DNA from: Anaerolineales bacterium | Lineage (GTDB): Bacteria > Chloroflexota > Anaerolineae > Anaerolineales > UBA4823 | Length of the DNA: 36,905 nucleotides | Reading direction: 5' to 3' | Assembly: GCA_020354045.1 (NCBI GenBank) | Contig: CP070639.1 | Span: 2,958,242 to 2,995,146, forward strand | Part shown: positions 1-8,330 of the stretch, one piece after another | Numbering within the stretch: the first letter of the stretch is position 1 | Layout of the letters: each line of letters begins with the position of its first letter | Notes under the pieces: generated by a model | Databases searched by the model: none | Seen by the model: only the letters and a program-made list of their open reading frames with translations | What the model was told of the DNA's origin: nothing | Program-made: the position numbers and the translations under genes

Positions 1-1173
1 CAGGTAAGCCGCCATCCCTGAGGTGAACATATGGTGCGCCCACACCAGGAAGCCAACCAGCGCAATTCCAAAGGAAGACAGCGCCACCCAGCGGTAGCCA
101 AACAGTGGTTTACGGGCAAATACCGGCAGCAGCTCGCTGATGACCCCTAAGCCAGTCAGCACGAACACATAAACTGCCGGGTGGGAGTAAAACCAGAACA
201 GGTGTTGGAATAAGACCGGATCGCCACCTTTGGTGGGATCAAAGAACCCCATCCCAAACAGGCGCTCGAACATCACCATCTGGAAAGAGAGGCCGATTAA
301 CTGTGTAGCGGTCAAACCGATGATGGCCGTAGCGAAGGCCGTCCAGACGAAAATTGGCATGCGGAAGTAATTCATCCCCGGGGCACGCATCTTGACGATC
401 GTCACGATGATATTTAACGAGCCAAAAATTGAGGAGAGACCCACAAAGTAAACACCCATGAAGAACATCTGCATTCCCAGCGGTGCCCTGGCGCTTAATG
501 GTGGATAACCGGTCCAGCCAGTATCAAACCCGCCCAGAAAAAGGGAGCTCACCAGCAAAACCGCACCGGGCACATTGATCCAGTAGGCAAAGGCATTCAG
601 CCGTGGGAAAGCCATATCGTTGGCGCCGATCATCAACGGTACCAGGTAATTGGACATCGCTCCTACACCCAACAAGATGCTACCGATCATGACGATGCCA
701 TGCAAGCTCATAATCGTATTGTAAAAGCCCAGCCCGCTCATCCCCAGGATGTTGGACTCGTCTTTGAACAGCAAACCTGTCGCAGCTAGTTCGGTGCGGA
801 ATGTAAGCGCAAACAAACCTGCCAGCGAAAACAGGATTAACGAAGTAACCCCATATTGAATACCGATCACTTTGTGGTCAAATGAGACACTCAGGTACTT
901 CGCCCAGCCACTTCGCTCCGGGGTTTCTGGGTGCTCGGGTGTTTCCTCACCATTAGCCCACTTAAACCAGTCACTCATCACGCCTGTACCAATCATGAAG
1001 GTCACAACCCCGATCAAGGCACCGCCTACCCAGGCCGGTTCTGCCTTCCAGGCTTGCAAACCCATCAAAAGCCGGATTACCATCACCAGCGCCATTCCTA
1101 TTGGCACGCCCACGATCATGGCGATCAGGCCGCGCACCAGGCTGGTGGATAAAATGCTGCTTCTTTGACTCAT
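1..1173 (-). CDS. ctaD: cytochrome c oxidase subunit I, A2-type (3' end outside window)
   Basis: This is the catalytic heme-copper subunit of a terminal oxidase in the cytoplasmic membrane, reducing O2 to water and pumping protons. The first 391 residues are present; the C-terminus lies beyond base 1. The start ATG at 1173 has AAGGAG upstream, overlapping the subunit II stop codon. Canonical subunit I sequence begins around FDHKVIGIQYG (residues 98-108), with the helix II heme ligand in SLHGIVMIG. Helix VI reads FWFYSHPAVY (326-335): CuB ligand His331, cross-linking Tyr335, Ala333 where A1 oxidases have the proton-channel Glu, and the Tyr329-Ser330 pair typical of A2 enzymes such as Thermus caa3. 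About 95 residues with two predicted membrane helices precede the conserved core. It sits 11 bp after ctaC, so the two genes are co-transcribed. Confidence 0.95.
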   Translation of the reverse strand, partial: MSQRSSILSTSLVRGLIAMIVGVPIGMALVMVIRLLMGLQAWKAEPAWVGGALIGVVTFMIGTGVMSDWFKWANGEETPEHPETPERSGWAKYLSVSFDHKVIGIQYGVTSLILFSLAGLFALTFRTELAATGLLFKDESNILGMSGLGFYNTIMSLHGIVMIGSILLGVGAMSNYLVPLMIGANDMAFPRLNAFAYWINVPGAVLLVSSLFLGGFDTGWTGYPPLSARAPLGMQMFFMGVYFVGLSSIFGSLNIIVTIVKMRAPGMNYFRMPIFVWTAFATAIIGLTATQLIGLSFQMVMFERLFGMGFFDPTKGGDPVLFQHLFWFYSHPAVYVFVLTGLGVISELLPVFARKPLFGYRWVALSSFGIALVGFLVWAHHMFTSGMAAYL

Positions 1174-1184
1174 TACATCACTCC

Positions 1185-2195
1185 TTATCGCAAACTCTTG
1201 ATGAATTCGATCATGTCCTGGATCTGGGCCTCGCTCATGCGTTCGCCGAAGTTTTGCGGCATGAGGTTCTCCCCAAAGCCTGATACAATCTTTGCATTCG
1301 GATTGAGGATCGACTCCTGCAGGTAGGCTTCATCAGCTGTCACTGTGCTGCCATCCGCCAAGGATCGCTGAGATTCATACAACCCTTGCCAGCTGGGTCC
1401 TACTCCAGGTGTCCCGTCCAGAGAGTGGCAGGCGTTACATCCAAAGCTGGTGTACCAGTTTTGACCACGCTCAACTGGATCCTCTGAGAGCCCGGTTGCC
1501 TGGATCACCCAACCGTCATAGTCCTGTTGGGAAAGCACGATAACGGGATTCTCCATGTATGCATGCCGTCGCCCGCACAGCTCTGCACAGCGCACCTTGT
1601 ACTCTCCAATCTGCGTGGGAGTCACCCGCAGATCGCGCACAAATTCATCCCCTCCGGGTAGCGCATCCTGCTTAACCCGGAATTCAGGCACCCAGAAAGA
1701 GTGAATTACATCCGCAGAAGATAAATGCAGCAAAGCCTGTTGTCCAACAGGCAGGTATAACTTGTCACTGACAACACCCAGCTCAGGGTATTCAAAACTC
1801 CAGGACCATTGCGAGCCAATTACATTCACTTCAATAGCCCTGGGATCGATACGTTGCGTTTCTGCCAGCGCCTGGCTGCCCATAAAGGCAAACGCAAGCA
1901 CTGTCACCAACGGTACGATCGTCCAGGCCACCTCCAATCGTGTGTTGCCCTCAATATGTTTGGCGTCTGTGGTATCACCTGCTTTTCTGCGGAAGACCAC
2001 AATACTGTAAACCATGAAAACAATAATTAAGGCAAACAGGAAGGCAATAACCTTGAACTCCAGGTCAAACATCCGGTCGATCGGTTCCGCTTGCGCACTC
2101 GCAGCAGTCGGCAGTAAATTCACCTGTCCCATGCCAAGGATAAGCAAGACAGTTACCACCACCACGAGTATTCCAGCGATGATCAAATGTTTCAT
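1185..2195 (-). CDS. ctaC: cytochrome c oxidase subunit II with fused cytochrome c (caa3-type)
   Basis: This subunit accepts electrons and passes them through CuA to subunit I, from the outer face of the membrane. From ATG 2195 it has 336 residues: a signal-like hydrophobic segment (about 3-25), a second membrane helix (about 45-68), a cupredoxin domain with the CuA motif CAELCGRRHAYM, and a C-terminal cytochrome c domain with heme motif CNACH and probable axial Met in LMPQNFG. The fused cytochrome marks it as caa3-type, matching the A2-type subunit I next door. I chose this start because GAGGAGAGG lies just upstream and a normal signal segment begins here. The reading frame stays open for 143 more codons upstream, described separately. 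Confidence 0.93.
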   Translation of the reverse strand: MKHLIIAGILVVVVTVLLILGMGQVNLLPTAASAQAEPIDRMFDLEFKVIAFLFALIIVFMVYSIVVFRRKAGDTTDAKHIEGNTRLEVAWTIVPLVTVLAFAFMGSQALAETQRIDPRAIEVNVIGSQWSWSFEYPELGVVSDKLYLPVGQQALLHLSSADVIHSFWVPEFRVKQDALPGGDEFVRDLRVTPTQIGEYKVRCAELCGRRHAYMENPVIVLSQQDYDGWVIQATGLSEDPVERGQNWYTSFGCNACHSLDGTPGVGPSWQGLYESQRSLADGSTVTADEAYLQESILNPNAKIVSGFGENLMPQNFGERMSEAQIQDMIEFIKSLR

Positions 2196-2208
2196 ATTTC
2201 CTCTCCTC
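2193..2208 (-). promoter_or_regulatory. strong internal ribosome binding site for ctaC
   Basis: GAGGAGAGG lies a few bases upstream of ATG 2195 on the minus strand, inside the longer open frame. It supports independent initiation of subunit II at its signal segment, whether or not the receiver-like extension is translated. Confidence 0.7.
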
Positions 2209-2624
2209 GCGTAAGCTTCTACGTTTTTCGGGCCATCAGCGATCGGCTCCGCTTGTCCGGCAGCCTTTGAATCGCTCCATTTCTCCAACCAGTCATCAAT
2301 TTGAGCTGCAGCCATGGTTCGGCGATCATACACAATCGCCTCTTCCCCATCTTGCAAAGAAAGCAATACAACGCGCAATTTCCGTTCAACTTCCACAAAA
2401 TGCGCCAGGAATTCATCCCGGTTGAGCCGCTCATCATCGTAATCCACGATGACCAGATCAGGATTTAACGCATCCAATGCTGAGATAGCTTCTTCGAGAT
2501 TAGACACAATCCCCACCACCTCGACATCTGCCTCGGGGCGCGCTTGTAGTAAGCTGCGCAACCCCTGCCCAAAGAGAGCATGGCTGGAAGCTATCAGTAC
2601 TCGCTGAGGCTTTTCACGCTGCAT
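2196..2624 (-). CDS. degenerate receiver-like domain in frame with ctaC (no stop between)
   Basis: These 143 codons start at ATG 2624 and read straight into ctaC without a stop codon. The sequence resembles the receiver domain of the NarL-type regulator encoded at 2842-3483: it shares the HALF...GL..LL pattern and keeps Asp61 in LVIVDYDD. The acidic pair that binds Mg2+ is replaced by Ser13-Ser14, and I see no equivalent of the conserved Thr and Lys. It is probably a pseudo-receiver that cannot be phosphorylated normally. Translation from 2624 would give a 479-residue receiver-COX II fusion, with the receiver ahead of the signal segment and presumably in the cytoplasm. No good ribosome binding site precedes 2624. 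Whether it is translated as a fusion, or ctaC is made only from its internal start, cannot be decided here. Confidence 0.6.
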
Positions 2625-2645
2625 GATTTTGAAGATACTCGTTTT

Positions 2646-2674
2646 TTAATATTTGCGTCTGACGATACAACCAA
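2646..2674 (-). promoter_or_regulatory. candidate sigma-70-type promoter of the oxidase operon
   Basis: On the minus strand TTGGTT (2669-2674) and TATTAA (2646-2651) are separated by 17 bp. They lie 21 bp upstream of ATG 2624, which would give a very short leader. Box matches are moderate (3/6 and 4/6), so this is a candidate only. Confidence 0.35.
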
Positions 2675-2788
2675 TATGGAATGAAAATGAAAATGCACCT
2701 TCTTCCTAAATTATGAGTTAATGTACCAAAAATGAATGGAAATGTCATCGACCGCCCTCGTTCAAAAAGGTGGATATTAAAATAACAC

Positions 2789-2816
2789 GGAGGGGTGATT
2801 TTCCAATCACCCCTCC
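2789..2816 (-). terminator. hairpin terminator after the kinase/regulator operon
   Basis: A perfect 12-bp inverted repeat (GGAGGGGTGATT / AATCACCCCTCC) with a 4-base loop lies 26 bp beyond the stop of the NarL-type regulator. On the minus strand it is followed by the T-rich stretch GTGTTATTTTAAT. On the plus strand it is followed by TTTTTT at 2821-2826, so it could act in both directions. It separates the long operon from the oxidase operon. Confidence 0.75.
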
Positions 2817-2841
2817 CAGGTTTTTTAATAAGTAGTTGGGT

Positions 2842-3483
2842 CTATTCTTGACCGATTAAACCCAATTGAATCGCTTTGCTGACCGCTTCAGCCCGGTTAG
2901 AGGCTTCTAACTTCTCCAGGATATGCCGCACATGGGTCTTTACCGTGTTATCTGATATAAAAAGCTCTGTGGAAATTTGCGCAGTCGTCCTCCCCTGCGC
3001 CAGGCAGCTCAACACTTCCATCTCGCGGCTGCTCAAGCCACGGTCATCGATATAAGCTGTATCCATGCTTACTGCCCGCATCACCTGGCGAGTTACATCT
3101 GGTGCCAATACCGACATGCCCTCATGGATCTTCATGATTGCTTTACACAATTCCTCAGGTGAAGCATTTTTGAGCAAGTAGCCATCAGCACCGGCAGCGA
3201 TGGCGCCGAATAAATCCTCATCGTTCTTTGAAATTGTCAGCATTACGATTTTACATTTTTCGCCCTCGTTTAATGCCTGTACGGTCTCCACTCCACCCAT
3301 GATAGGCATATTCACATCTAGGAGGACCACATCAGGTTTCAATCGTTGGACCACTTCGATGGCCTCTCTGCCGTTAGCAGCCTCGCCGACGACCTGGAAT
3401 TCCGGCATGCCTCCCAATAAGCTAATCAAGCCAGAGCGGAACAGGGCGTGGTCATCGACTACGACCAGGCGTATCGGTTTCAT
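2842..3483 (-). CDS. NarL/FixJ-family response regulator
   Basis: This two-component regulator has 213 residues. The receiver domain (about 3-120) carries Asp10-Asp11, phospho-acceptor Asp56 in LLDVNMP, Thr83 and Lys105. A LuxR-type helix-turn-helix follows (about 148-205: LSSREMEVLSCLAQGRTTAQ, with SDNTVKTHVRHIL as the recognition region). It is expected to dimerise on phosphorylation and bind DNA in the cytoplasm. Its start lies inside the 3' end of the histidine kinase gene (32-bp overlap), so the two are translationally coupled and almost certainly partners. A strong hairpin follows the gene. Targets are unknown; the neighbouring oxidase and redox genes are the obvious candidates by position only. 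Confidence 0.95.
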   Translation of the reverse strand: MKPIRLVVVDDHALFRSGLISLLGGMPEFQVVGEAANGREAIEVVQRLKPDVVLLDVNMPIMGGVETVQALNEGEKCKIVMLTISKNDEDLFGAIAAGADGYLLKNASPEELCKAIMKIHEGMSVLAPDVTRQVMRAVSMDTAYIDDRGLSSREMEVLSCLAQGRTTAQISTELFISDNTVKTHVRHILEKLEASNRAEAVSKAIQLGLIGQE

Positions 3484-5329
3484 AATTTGTCTCTTTCTTA
3501 TTTATAGGCATACGTATGCTAACCGTGGTGCCCATCTCAAGCCGGCTTGTGATTTGGTAATCCGCCCCAATCAGTTCGGCTCTTTCTTGCATACCGCGCA
3601 AGCCATGCCGGTAAGGACCGGGCACATCCTCAGCCAGGAAGCCAGTACCATCGTCTGTGACATCTAAAATCAGGTAACCTGGAATCTCCCTGCAGGAAAT
3701 TTCAACCTGTTTTGCATGCGCATGCTTGCGCACATTGCTTAACGCCTCCTGTACAATGCGAATCAGCTGAGCATTCACCTCGGGCGGGAAATCAAAATTC
3801 CAATTCGAGTCGCATAGCACTGCGCGCACGCCACTGAGCTCTTCAAATTCAACTGCAGCCTGTTGCAACAACTCAGGAAGTCTTTCACTTGACGCAGCAA
3901 TCCTCAAACCATCAATCGATTGGCGCGTATCCTGGTAAGCATCATCCAACACCCGGTAAATAGACCGGATCGTATCATGAGCCAGTTCAGTTTCAGAACG
4001 CTCTAAATAACCCAGCATTTGTGCTGTTTTGAGCTTGAGGTATCCGAGAGTCTGCGCCAGTCCATCATGGATTTCTCGCGCCAGACGTGTCCGTTCTTGG
4101 ACGATCGCGTTAAATTCAATTTGGGTGATCAGGTTGGCGTTCTGTAAGACCAGAGCCGCCTGGCCCGCGATGGTTTGCAAAATCAGCAACTGTCGCTGGT
4201 TGAAACCTTTATTACGTTGGTTTGCTACCAGCATAACCCCTATGGGTGCTACACCTTCAACCAAGAGTGGCACTGCCATGACCGCACGCAAACCCGCAGA
4301 TGTTTCAGCATTGCCTGGGCCATTTCCAAAAATAACGGGTTCTTCCGCTGCTGCAACGCTGCGTATAATCCCCTCCAGCAGCGGCAATGCATTCTCTGGC
4401 AGCTTCCCCCAGGTAATGGTATTGCTGTTTTGTTCCTGGTCCTCAAACCAGGTCGCAACCAGAGCGTAATCTGCATCCAAGGTTTCATGCAGGCTGGCTA
4501 GCAAAGCCTCCAGCATTTCTTTCATATCGGTGTTAGCGCGTCCCGCTTGTATCTGGCGTATGGTAGACAATGCTCGCTCACGCAAGCGGATAGCCTCCAT
4601 TGCTCGCGTGGTCTCATCCATCAGCGTCCGCAGCAAAGCCTGGCTATCTCCATCCAGCTGTTCGGTCCTGGGCAAATACAGATTCAGGATACCATACTCC
4701 TGTTCAGCTCGCCGGACTGGCAAACAATATACACCCATAGTATCCAGGAATGAACCTTTTAGCAGCGGGCAAACCAGGGTTAACTCCTCCATATTTTGGC
4801 ATGAGCTGCATTTTTGGCGCACAACTGGAGAAGCCAGGTATTCCAACCATGCCTCTGGCGCAGGAAATGGCATTTTGCCTAAACTTGTAGAGGAAAGCGG
4901 TTGGGCGTGTTCGTCGAGCGGTACAAAGGAAGCTGCCTCTGCATTGAGCAGCTCCTTACATAGCCGCAGGACCAGCTCAATAACTTCGTCCACATTCTGC
5001 GCCTCCACAAACATCTGGCTGATTTGCAAGCTGATCTTCTGGCGGTGTGTCGCCGCTTCCAGCTGTTTTACCGTGTTCTCTAAACTATCTTCAAGGCTGG
5101 TCAGCTTTTGGCTGGTTCTCTGCCAGTAATCAGTGCCCGTAAAGACCAGAGCTCCCAGTATGCTGGCCAACAGCAGCGCATATATCCACGCTCCGCTGGT
5201 TAGACTTCCACCCCCAAAATAAGAGGCCAGAGTGGGAAGCAGAACCAAGATAAATGCAAACCCACCGGTAACCAAGCTGGCATACCGGTGTTGGCTGATT
5301 TTATGCAGCTTTTCAATCAAACTTCCCAC
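3452..5329 (-). CDS. NarL-partner sensor histidine kinase with GAF domain(s)
   Basis: This membrane-bound sensor kinase has 625 residues from GTG 5329. Two hydrophobic helices near the N-terminus (about 19-38 and 47-65) are followed by a coiled-coil linker, one or two GAF-like regions (about 85-255 and 270-395), a HisKA_3 dimerisation domain with AREIHDGLAQ (phospho-acceptor His421), and a HATPase_c domain with the N box in IVQEALSNVRKHAHA and a G box at DVTDDGTGF. The first GAF region contains CSSCQN and a further Cys, which might sense redox state or metal; this is inference. The frame is open to TTG 5395, but that start lies inside bcp. GTG 5329, 10 bp after the bcp stop, is preferred although its ribosome binding site is weak. 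Confidence 0.9.
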   Translation of the reverse strand: MGSLIEKLHKISQHRYASLVTGGFAFILVLLPTLASYFGGGSLTSGAWIYALLLASILGALVFTGTDYWQRTSQKLTSLEDSLENTVKQLEAATHRQKISLQISQMFVEAQNVDEVIELVLRLCKELLNAEAASFVPLDEHAQPLSSTSLGKMPFPAPEAWLEYLASPVVRQKCSSCQNMEELTLVCPLLKGSFLDTMGVYCLPVRRAEQEYGILNLYLPRTEQLDGDSQALLRTLMDETTRAMEAIRLRERALSTIRQIQAGRANTDMKEMLEALLASLHETLDADYALVATWFEDQEQNSNTITWGKLPENALPLLEGIIRSVAAAEEPVIFGNGPGNAETSAGLRAVMAVPLLVEGVAPIGVMLVANQRNKGFNQRQLLILQTIAGQAALVLQNANLITQIEFNAIVQERTRLAREIHDGLAQTLGYLKLKTAQMLGYLERSETELAHDTIRSIYRVLDDAYQDTRQSIDGLRIAASSERLPELLQQAAVEFEELSGVRAVLCDSNWNFDFPPEVNAQLIRIVQEALSNVRKHAHAKQVEISCREIPGYLILDVTDDGTGFLAEDVPGPYRHGLRGMQERAELIGADYQITSRLEMGTTVSIRMPINKKETNYETDTPGRSR

Positions 5330-5339
5330 GCGGCTTATT

Positions 5340-5798
5340 TTACCTGAAAACCTGCAACACTTCTGCGCTGTGTTCTGCAGGCTTAACGTTTTCAAATACC
5401 TGCTGGATATTACCCTCTGGGCTAATTAAAAACGTAGTCCGAAAAACGCCGTCGTACTCTCTACCCCTGAACTTCTTCCGTCCCCAGACACCATACAATT
5501 CACACACTTTGTGATCGACATCCGCCAGGAGCGCAAAGGGCAGCTGATACTTTGTCTTGAATTTGCTGTGCGATTTCGGCGTGTCCGGGCTTACACCCAG
5601 TATGGTGATGCCTGCTTCCTGGTAGGCGCTGTAGTCATCGCGAAAGTTGCACGCCTCTGTTGTACAACCTGGTGTATCGTCCCTGGGGTAAAAATACAAC
5701 ACCACCGGGCGGCCTCGGTATTCAGAGAGTCTGCGCAGGGTGCCGGTTTCATCTTCAAGGCTGAAATCCGGGGCTGGGATACCTGCTGATATGGGCAT
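5340..5798 (-). CDS. bcp: thioredoxin-dependent peroxiredoxin, Bcp/PrxQ type
   Basis: A 152-residue thiol peroxidase reducing H2O2 and organic hydroperoxides in the cytoplasm. The active-site segment TPGCTTEACNFRDD holds the peroxidatic Cys45 and, five residues on, the resolving Cys50 of the two-Cys PrxQ arrangement. Length and fold landmarks (PAPDFSLEDETG at the N-terminus, FLISPEGNI near the C-terminus) are typical. Both cysteines are ordinary TGT/TGC-type codons, unlike the rhodanese at the head of this operon. It lies 16 bp after the MoeA fusion gene and 10 bp before the kinase, so it is an internal operon member. The context suggests oxidative-stress protection coupled to the redox sensor kinase. 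Confidence 0.95.
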   Translation of the reverse strand: MPISAGIPAPDFSLEDETGTLRRLSEYRGRPVVLYFYPRDDTPGCTTEACNFRDDYSAYQEAGITILGVSPDTPKSHSKFKTKYQLPFALLADVDHKVCELYGVWGRKKFRGREYDGVFRTTFLISPEGNIQQVFENVKPAEHSAEVLQVFR

Positions 5799-5814
5799 AG
5801 ATTTCTCCTGACAT

Positions 5815-7839
5815 TTAAGTTTCCAACTCAGCGATTATACTTCCCATCTTATGTACCGTATAGCCTGGCAGCTGTGCCACCGCTTCCTGAAATGCTGGTT
5901 TCTTTAGCAAGTCGATTAAAGGTTTCAGCAAATCATTGCGGTAGTGTTGTGCCGGGATGACCAGGTCATAGCGTTCCTCGAATAGCGGCAAAAAATCAAG
6001 ATCTAAAGACTGAGCAGCAGCGGCTATGCCCAGCCCGCAGTCTGCACGTCCAGAGGAGATGGCGGCAGCCACTGCTAAATGGGTGTATTCTTCCTGATTG
6101 TATCCCTGGATCGCCTCTGGGTTGACCCTCAATTTCCCAAGCTCATAATCCAGCAAAACACGTGTCCCGGCACCACGTTGCCGATTGACAAATGTCACTT
6201 CAGGTCGGGTCAAATCATCCAACGTTTGAATCCTTTTAGGATTGTCTTTTGCTACCAGCAAGCCCTGAGTTCTGCCCACCAGTGCTACCACTACTACTGC
6301 TATCTCTGGCAGGTACTGACGAATGTATGCCAGATTGTATTCACCGCTCTCAGGATCCAGCAGGTGTGACCCTGCTAAATGTGCTTCACCTCTGCGCAGT
6401 GCCACCAGACCACCCAGACTGCCTACATTCGCGGAGGTGAAGCGCCTGTCGCTTTCAGCCAAAAATTGGCCCATAAGGTCAAGGGTCAAGTCATGCGAAC
6501 CGATAGCAAAAATGGTCTTCTCGAGCTCACCAGGCGACCGTAGCAGCTGGACATCTACCTCTTGACCGGCTGGGATACCTTGAGAGCCACGCGGCAGGAT
6601 AACCAGACCATCTGCCTTAACCAACGAAGTGATTACCCCTGCTCCGCGTGAAAGCGGTGCCGCCAGCATACGCTTGCCCACGCGTCCGACTGCCACCCGC
6701 AGATAATCGTCATCGCCCGGCGGTGATGTGACCTTGCGGGTTAACTCAGCCTTTACAGTTATAGGCGATTCAGGTTGCGCGCCTTGCCAGCGCCACAACA
6801 ATGGTTTTACGAATATCTCGCCCGTCAGCGCAGCCGAAACAGGGTAACCCGGTACACCAATGATCGGTACCGGCTGTATTGTCGTCAAATTTTCTTCCCC
6901 TTGCTCAGGCTCCAAGTGGACCATTCCTAGGATCACCGGGTGACCGGGGCGCACTGCCACGCCATGCACCAGCAGTTCACCCAATTCTTCAACTACCTTG
7001 GCTGAGAAATCTTCCGATCCAGCTGAGGATCCTGCATTTAGCAAGATCAGATCATGGCTGCGAGCCGCCTCTTTGACCGCCTCTTTGATGCGCTCAAAGT
7101 CATCCGGGATGATCGCGTGACGTCTGGGTTCACCACCCCAGGATATCACCTGGCCTGCTAATACGATGGAATTGTATTCGATGATATCTCCCCGTTTTAC
7201 CTCCGCACCCACTGGCACCAGCTCGGAACCGGTGGGCAATATCGCCACCCGCGGGCGCTGCGCTACGAGCACATGATCGTGCCCGCAAGCCGCCACTGCG
7301 CCTAAATCTACCGGACGCAATCGATGCCCCGCAGGCAACACCAGCTCTGTAGCGACAATATCCTCACCCATAGAGCGGACATGCTGCCAGGGTGTCACGG
7401 CCGCGCGGATGCGGATGGATTCAGGTCGTCTGGGGTCTTGCGCCAGGTTTTCACCCTCCCCCATTGCCTCAACATTCTCTATTGGGATGACTGCGTCAGC
7501 CCACACAGGTAGGGGGTCCCCCGTGTCTACATAAACCGTCAGGTCGTGATAGGATAACCGCACTGGTTGGGTTGGCATTGCACCTGCCGTGTCCCGGGCG
7601 CGCACTGCAAATCCATCCATGGCGGAGGCGTGGTAATGCGGAGAGGACAGCCTCGCCCAGACCGGCTCGGCTAAAATGCGATCCACCGCCTTCTCATCCA
7701 GAGGGATATACTCACTGCCCAGCAACCCGCTGCGATTGGCGGCCTCCAACGCTTGGTACAGGCGTTTCTGAGCTTCCGATAAAGGTATGTCGTGTAAATA
7801 AATACTCATAGGGTTATATGACAGGTTTGCATAATTCAC
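5815..7839 (-). CDS. moeA: MoeA-type molybdopterin molybdenumtransferase fused to a PBP-like domain
   Basis: This 674-residue protein joins a complete MoeA (about 20-430) to a periplasmic-binding-protein-like domain (about 440-674). The MoeA part has the family landmarks SSPHYHASAMDGFAVRA, TGSELVP, LNAGSSAGSEDF and GVPGYPVSAAL; it would insert molybdate into adenylylated molybdopterin. The C-terminal part (FAIGSHDLTLDLMGQFLAES onward, with VNRQRGAGTRVLLDYEL) resembles the LysR-substrate/PBP-like domain known to be fused to some MoeA proteins, and may bind molybdate or tungstate; this is inference. There is no signal peptide, so it is cytoplasmic. GGTGA precedes ATG 7839; ATG 7809 is an alternative. 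A second, standalone MoeA lies upstream in the same operon. Confidence 0.92.
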   Translation of the reverse strand: MNYANLSYNPMSIYLHDIPLSEAQKRLYQALEAANRSGLLGSEYIPLDEKAVDRILAEPVWARLSSPHYHASAMDGFAVRARDTAGAMPTQPVRLSYHDLTVYVDTGDPLPVWADAVIPIENVEAMGEGENLAQDPRRPESIRIRAAVTPWQHVRSMGEDIVATELVLPAGHRLRPVDLGAVAACGHDHVLVAQRPRVAILPTGSELVPVGAEVKRGDIIEYNSIVLAGQVISWGGEPRRHAIIPDDFERIKEAVKEAARSHDLILLNAGSSAGSEDFSAKVVEELGELLVHGVAVRPGHPVILGMVHLEPEQGEENLTTIQPVPIIGVPGYPVSAALTGEIFVKPLLWRWQGAQPESPITVKAELTRKVTSPPGDDDYLRVAVGRVGKRMLAAPLSRGAGVITSLVKADGLVILPRGSQGIPAGQEVDVQLLRSPGELEKTIFAIGSHDLTLDLMGQFLAESDRRFTSANVGSLGGLVALRRGEAHLAGSHLLDPESGEYNLAYIRQYLPEIAVVVVALVGRTQGLLVAKDNPKRIQTLDDLTRPEVTFVNRQRGAGTRVLLDYELGKLRVNPEAIQGYNQEEYTHLAVAAAISSGRADCGLGIAAAAQSLDLDFLPLFEERYDLVIPAQHYRNDLLKPLIDLLKKPAFQEAVAQLPGYTVHKMGSIIAELET

Positions 7840-7922
7840 CGTGCTCGGGATGTGTTTAGTTCTTTACTGACCGGGATATTGATATCATCCTCCAGGGAAA
7901 TATACCTTGCTTGAGCATCACT

Positions 7923-8330
7923 TCACCTGATAAGGAAAGCGTGCCCTACTCCTCGTAATGCTTCAAGGGCTTTTTCAAGGGAATTCTCTTGGACCAGGAC
8001 ATAATCCGTAGCATAAGTGGAGAGAGCAAAAATACTCACACCTGCCTCTGCCAGAGGTAAAGCCAATGATGCCAGCACCCCAACCAGGCTGAAATCCAAA
8101 GGTCCCTGCACCTCAATCGCCCTCCAGCCAGCCTCGCTCTTCACCCCTTTAGGAACATAGCTTTGTTCACATACGATGGTTAGCTCTCCCGGAGAATATA
8201 TACTGGCTCTAAAACCTGCAGCAGGTAGCCAAACGGGAGTGCCTTCTCCTTCGGGAAGGTGGCATATGGCAAAAACTCCAGGCAGCACAGTCAGGGATAG
8301 GGCCAGTGGGGCGCTATCTTCAATGGTCAT
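7923..8330 (-). CDS. ACT-domain protein
   Basis: A 135-residue protein resembling the small standalone ACT-domain family often annotated as aspartokinase-like or CASTOR-like regulators. The C-terminal half (IEVQGPLDFSLVGVLASLAL, then AGVSIFALSTYATDYVLVQE) matches the beta-alpha-beta ACT pattern used to bind small ligands such as amino acids. Its ATG overlaps the TGA of the upstream moeA (ATGA), so translation is coupled. The specific ligand is not predictable; the position between two moeA genes suggests a regulatory role in cofactor metabolism, but that is inference from context only. Confidence 0.8.
   Translation of the reverse strand: MTIEDSAPLALSLTVLPGVFAICHLPEGEGTPVWLPAAGFRASIYSPGELTIVCEQSYVPKGVKSEAGWRAIEVQGPLDFSLVGVLASLALPLAEAGVSIFALSTYATDYVLVQENSLEKALEALRGVGHAFLIR

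Noticed and set aside
4530..5129. 199-residue plus-strand open frame opposite the kinase
   Set aside because: Composition is that of an antisense shadow (Ser/Arg-rich, no recognisable domain, no ribosome binding site), and the opposite strand encodes a clear kinase.
5330..5395. Upstream TTG start of the NarL-type histidine kinase
   Set aside because: It would place 56 bases of the gene inside bcp; the extra residues look like out-of-frame translation of bcp, while GTG 5329 directly follows the bcp stop.
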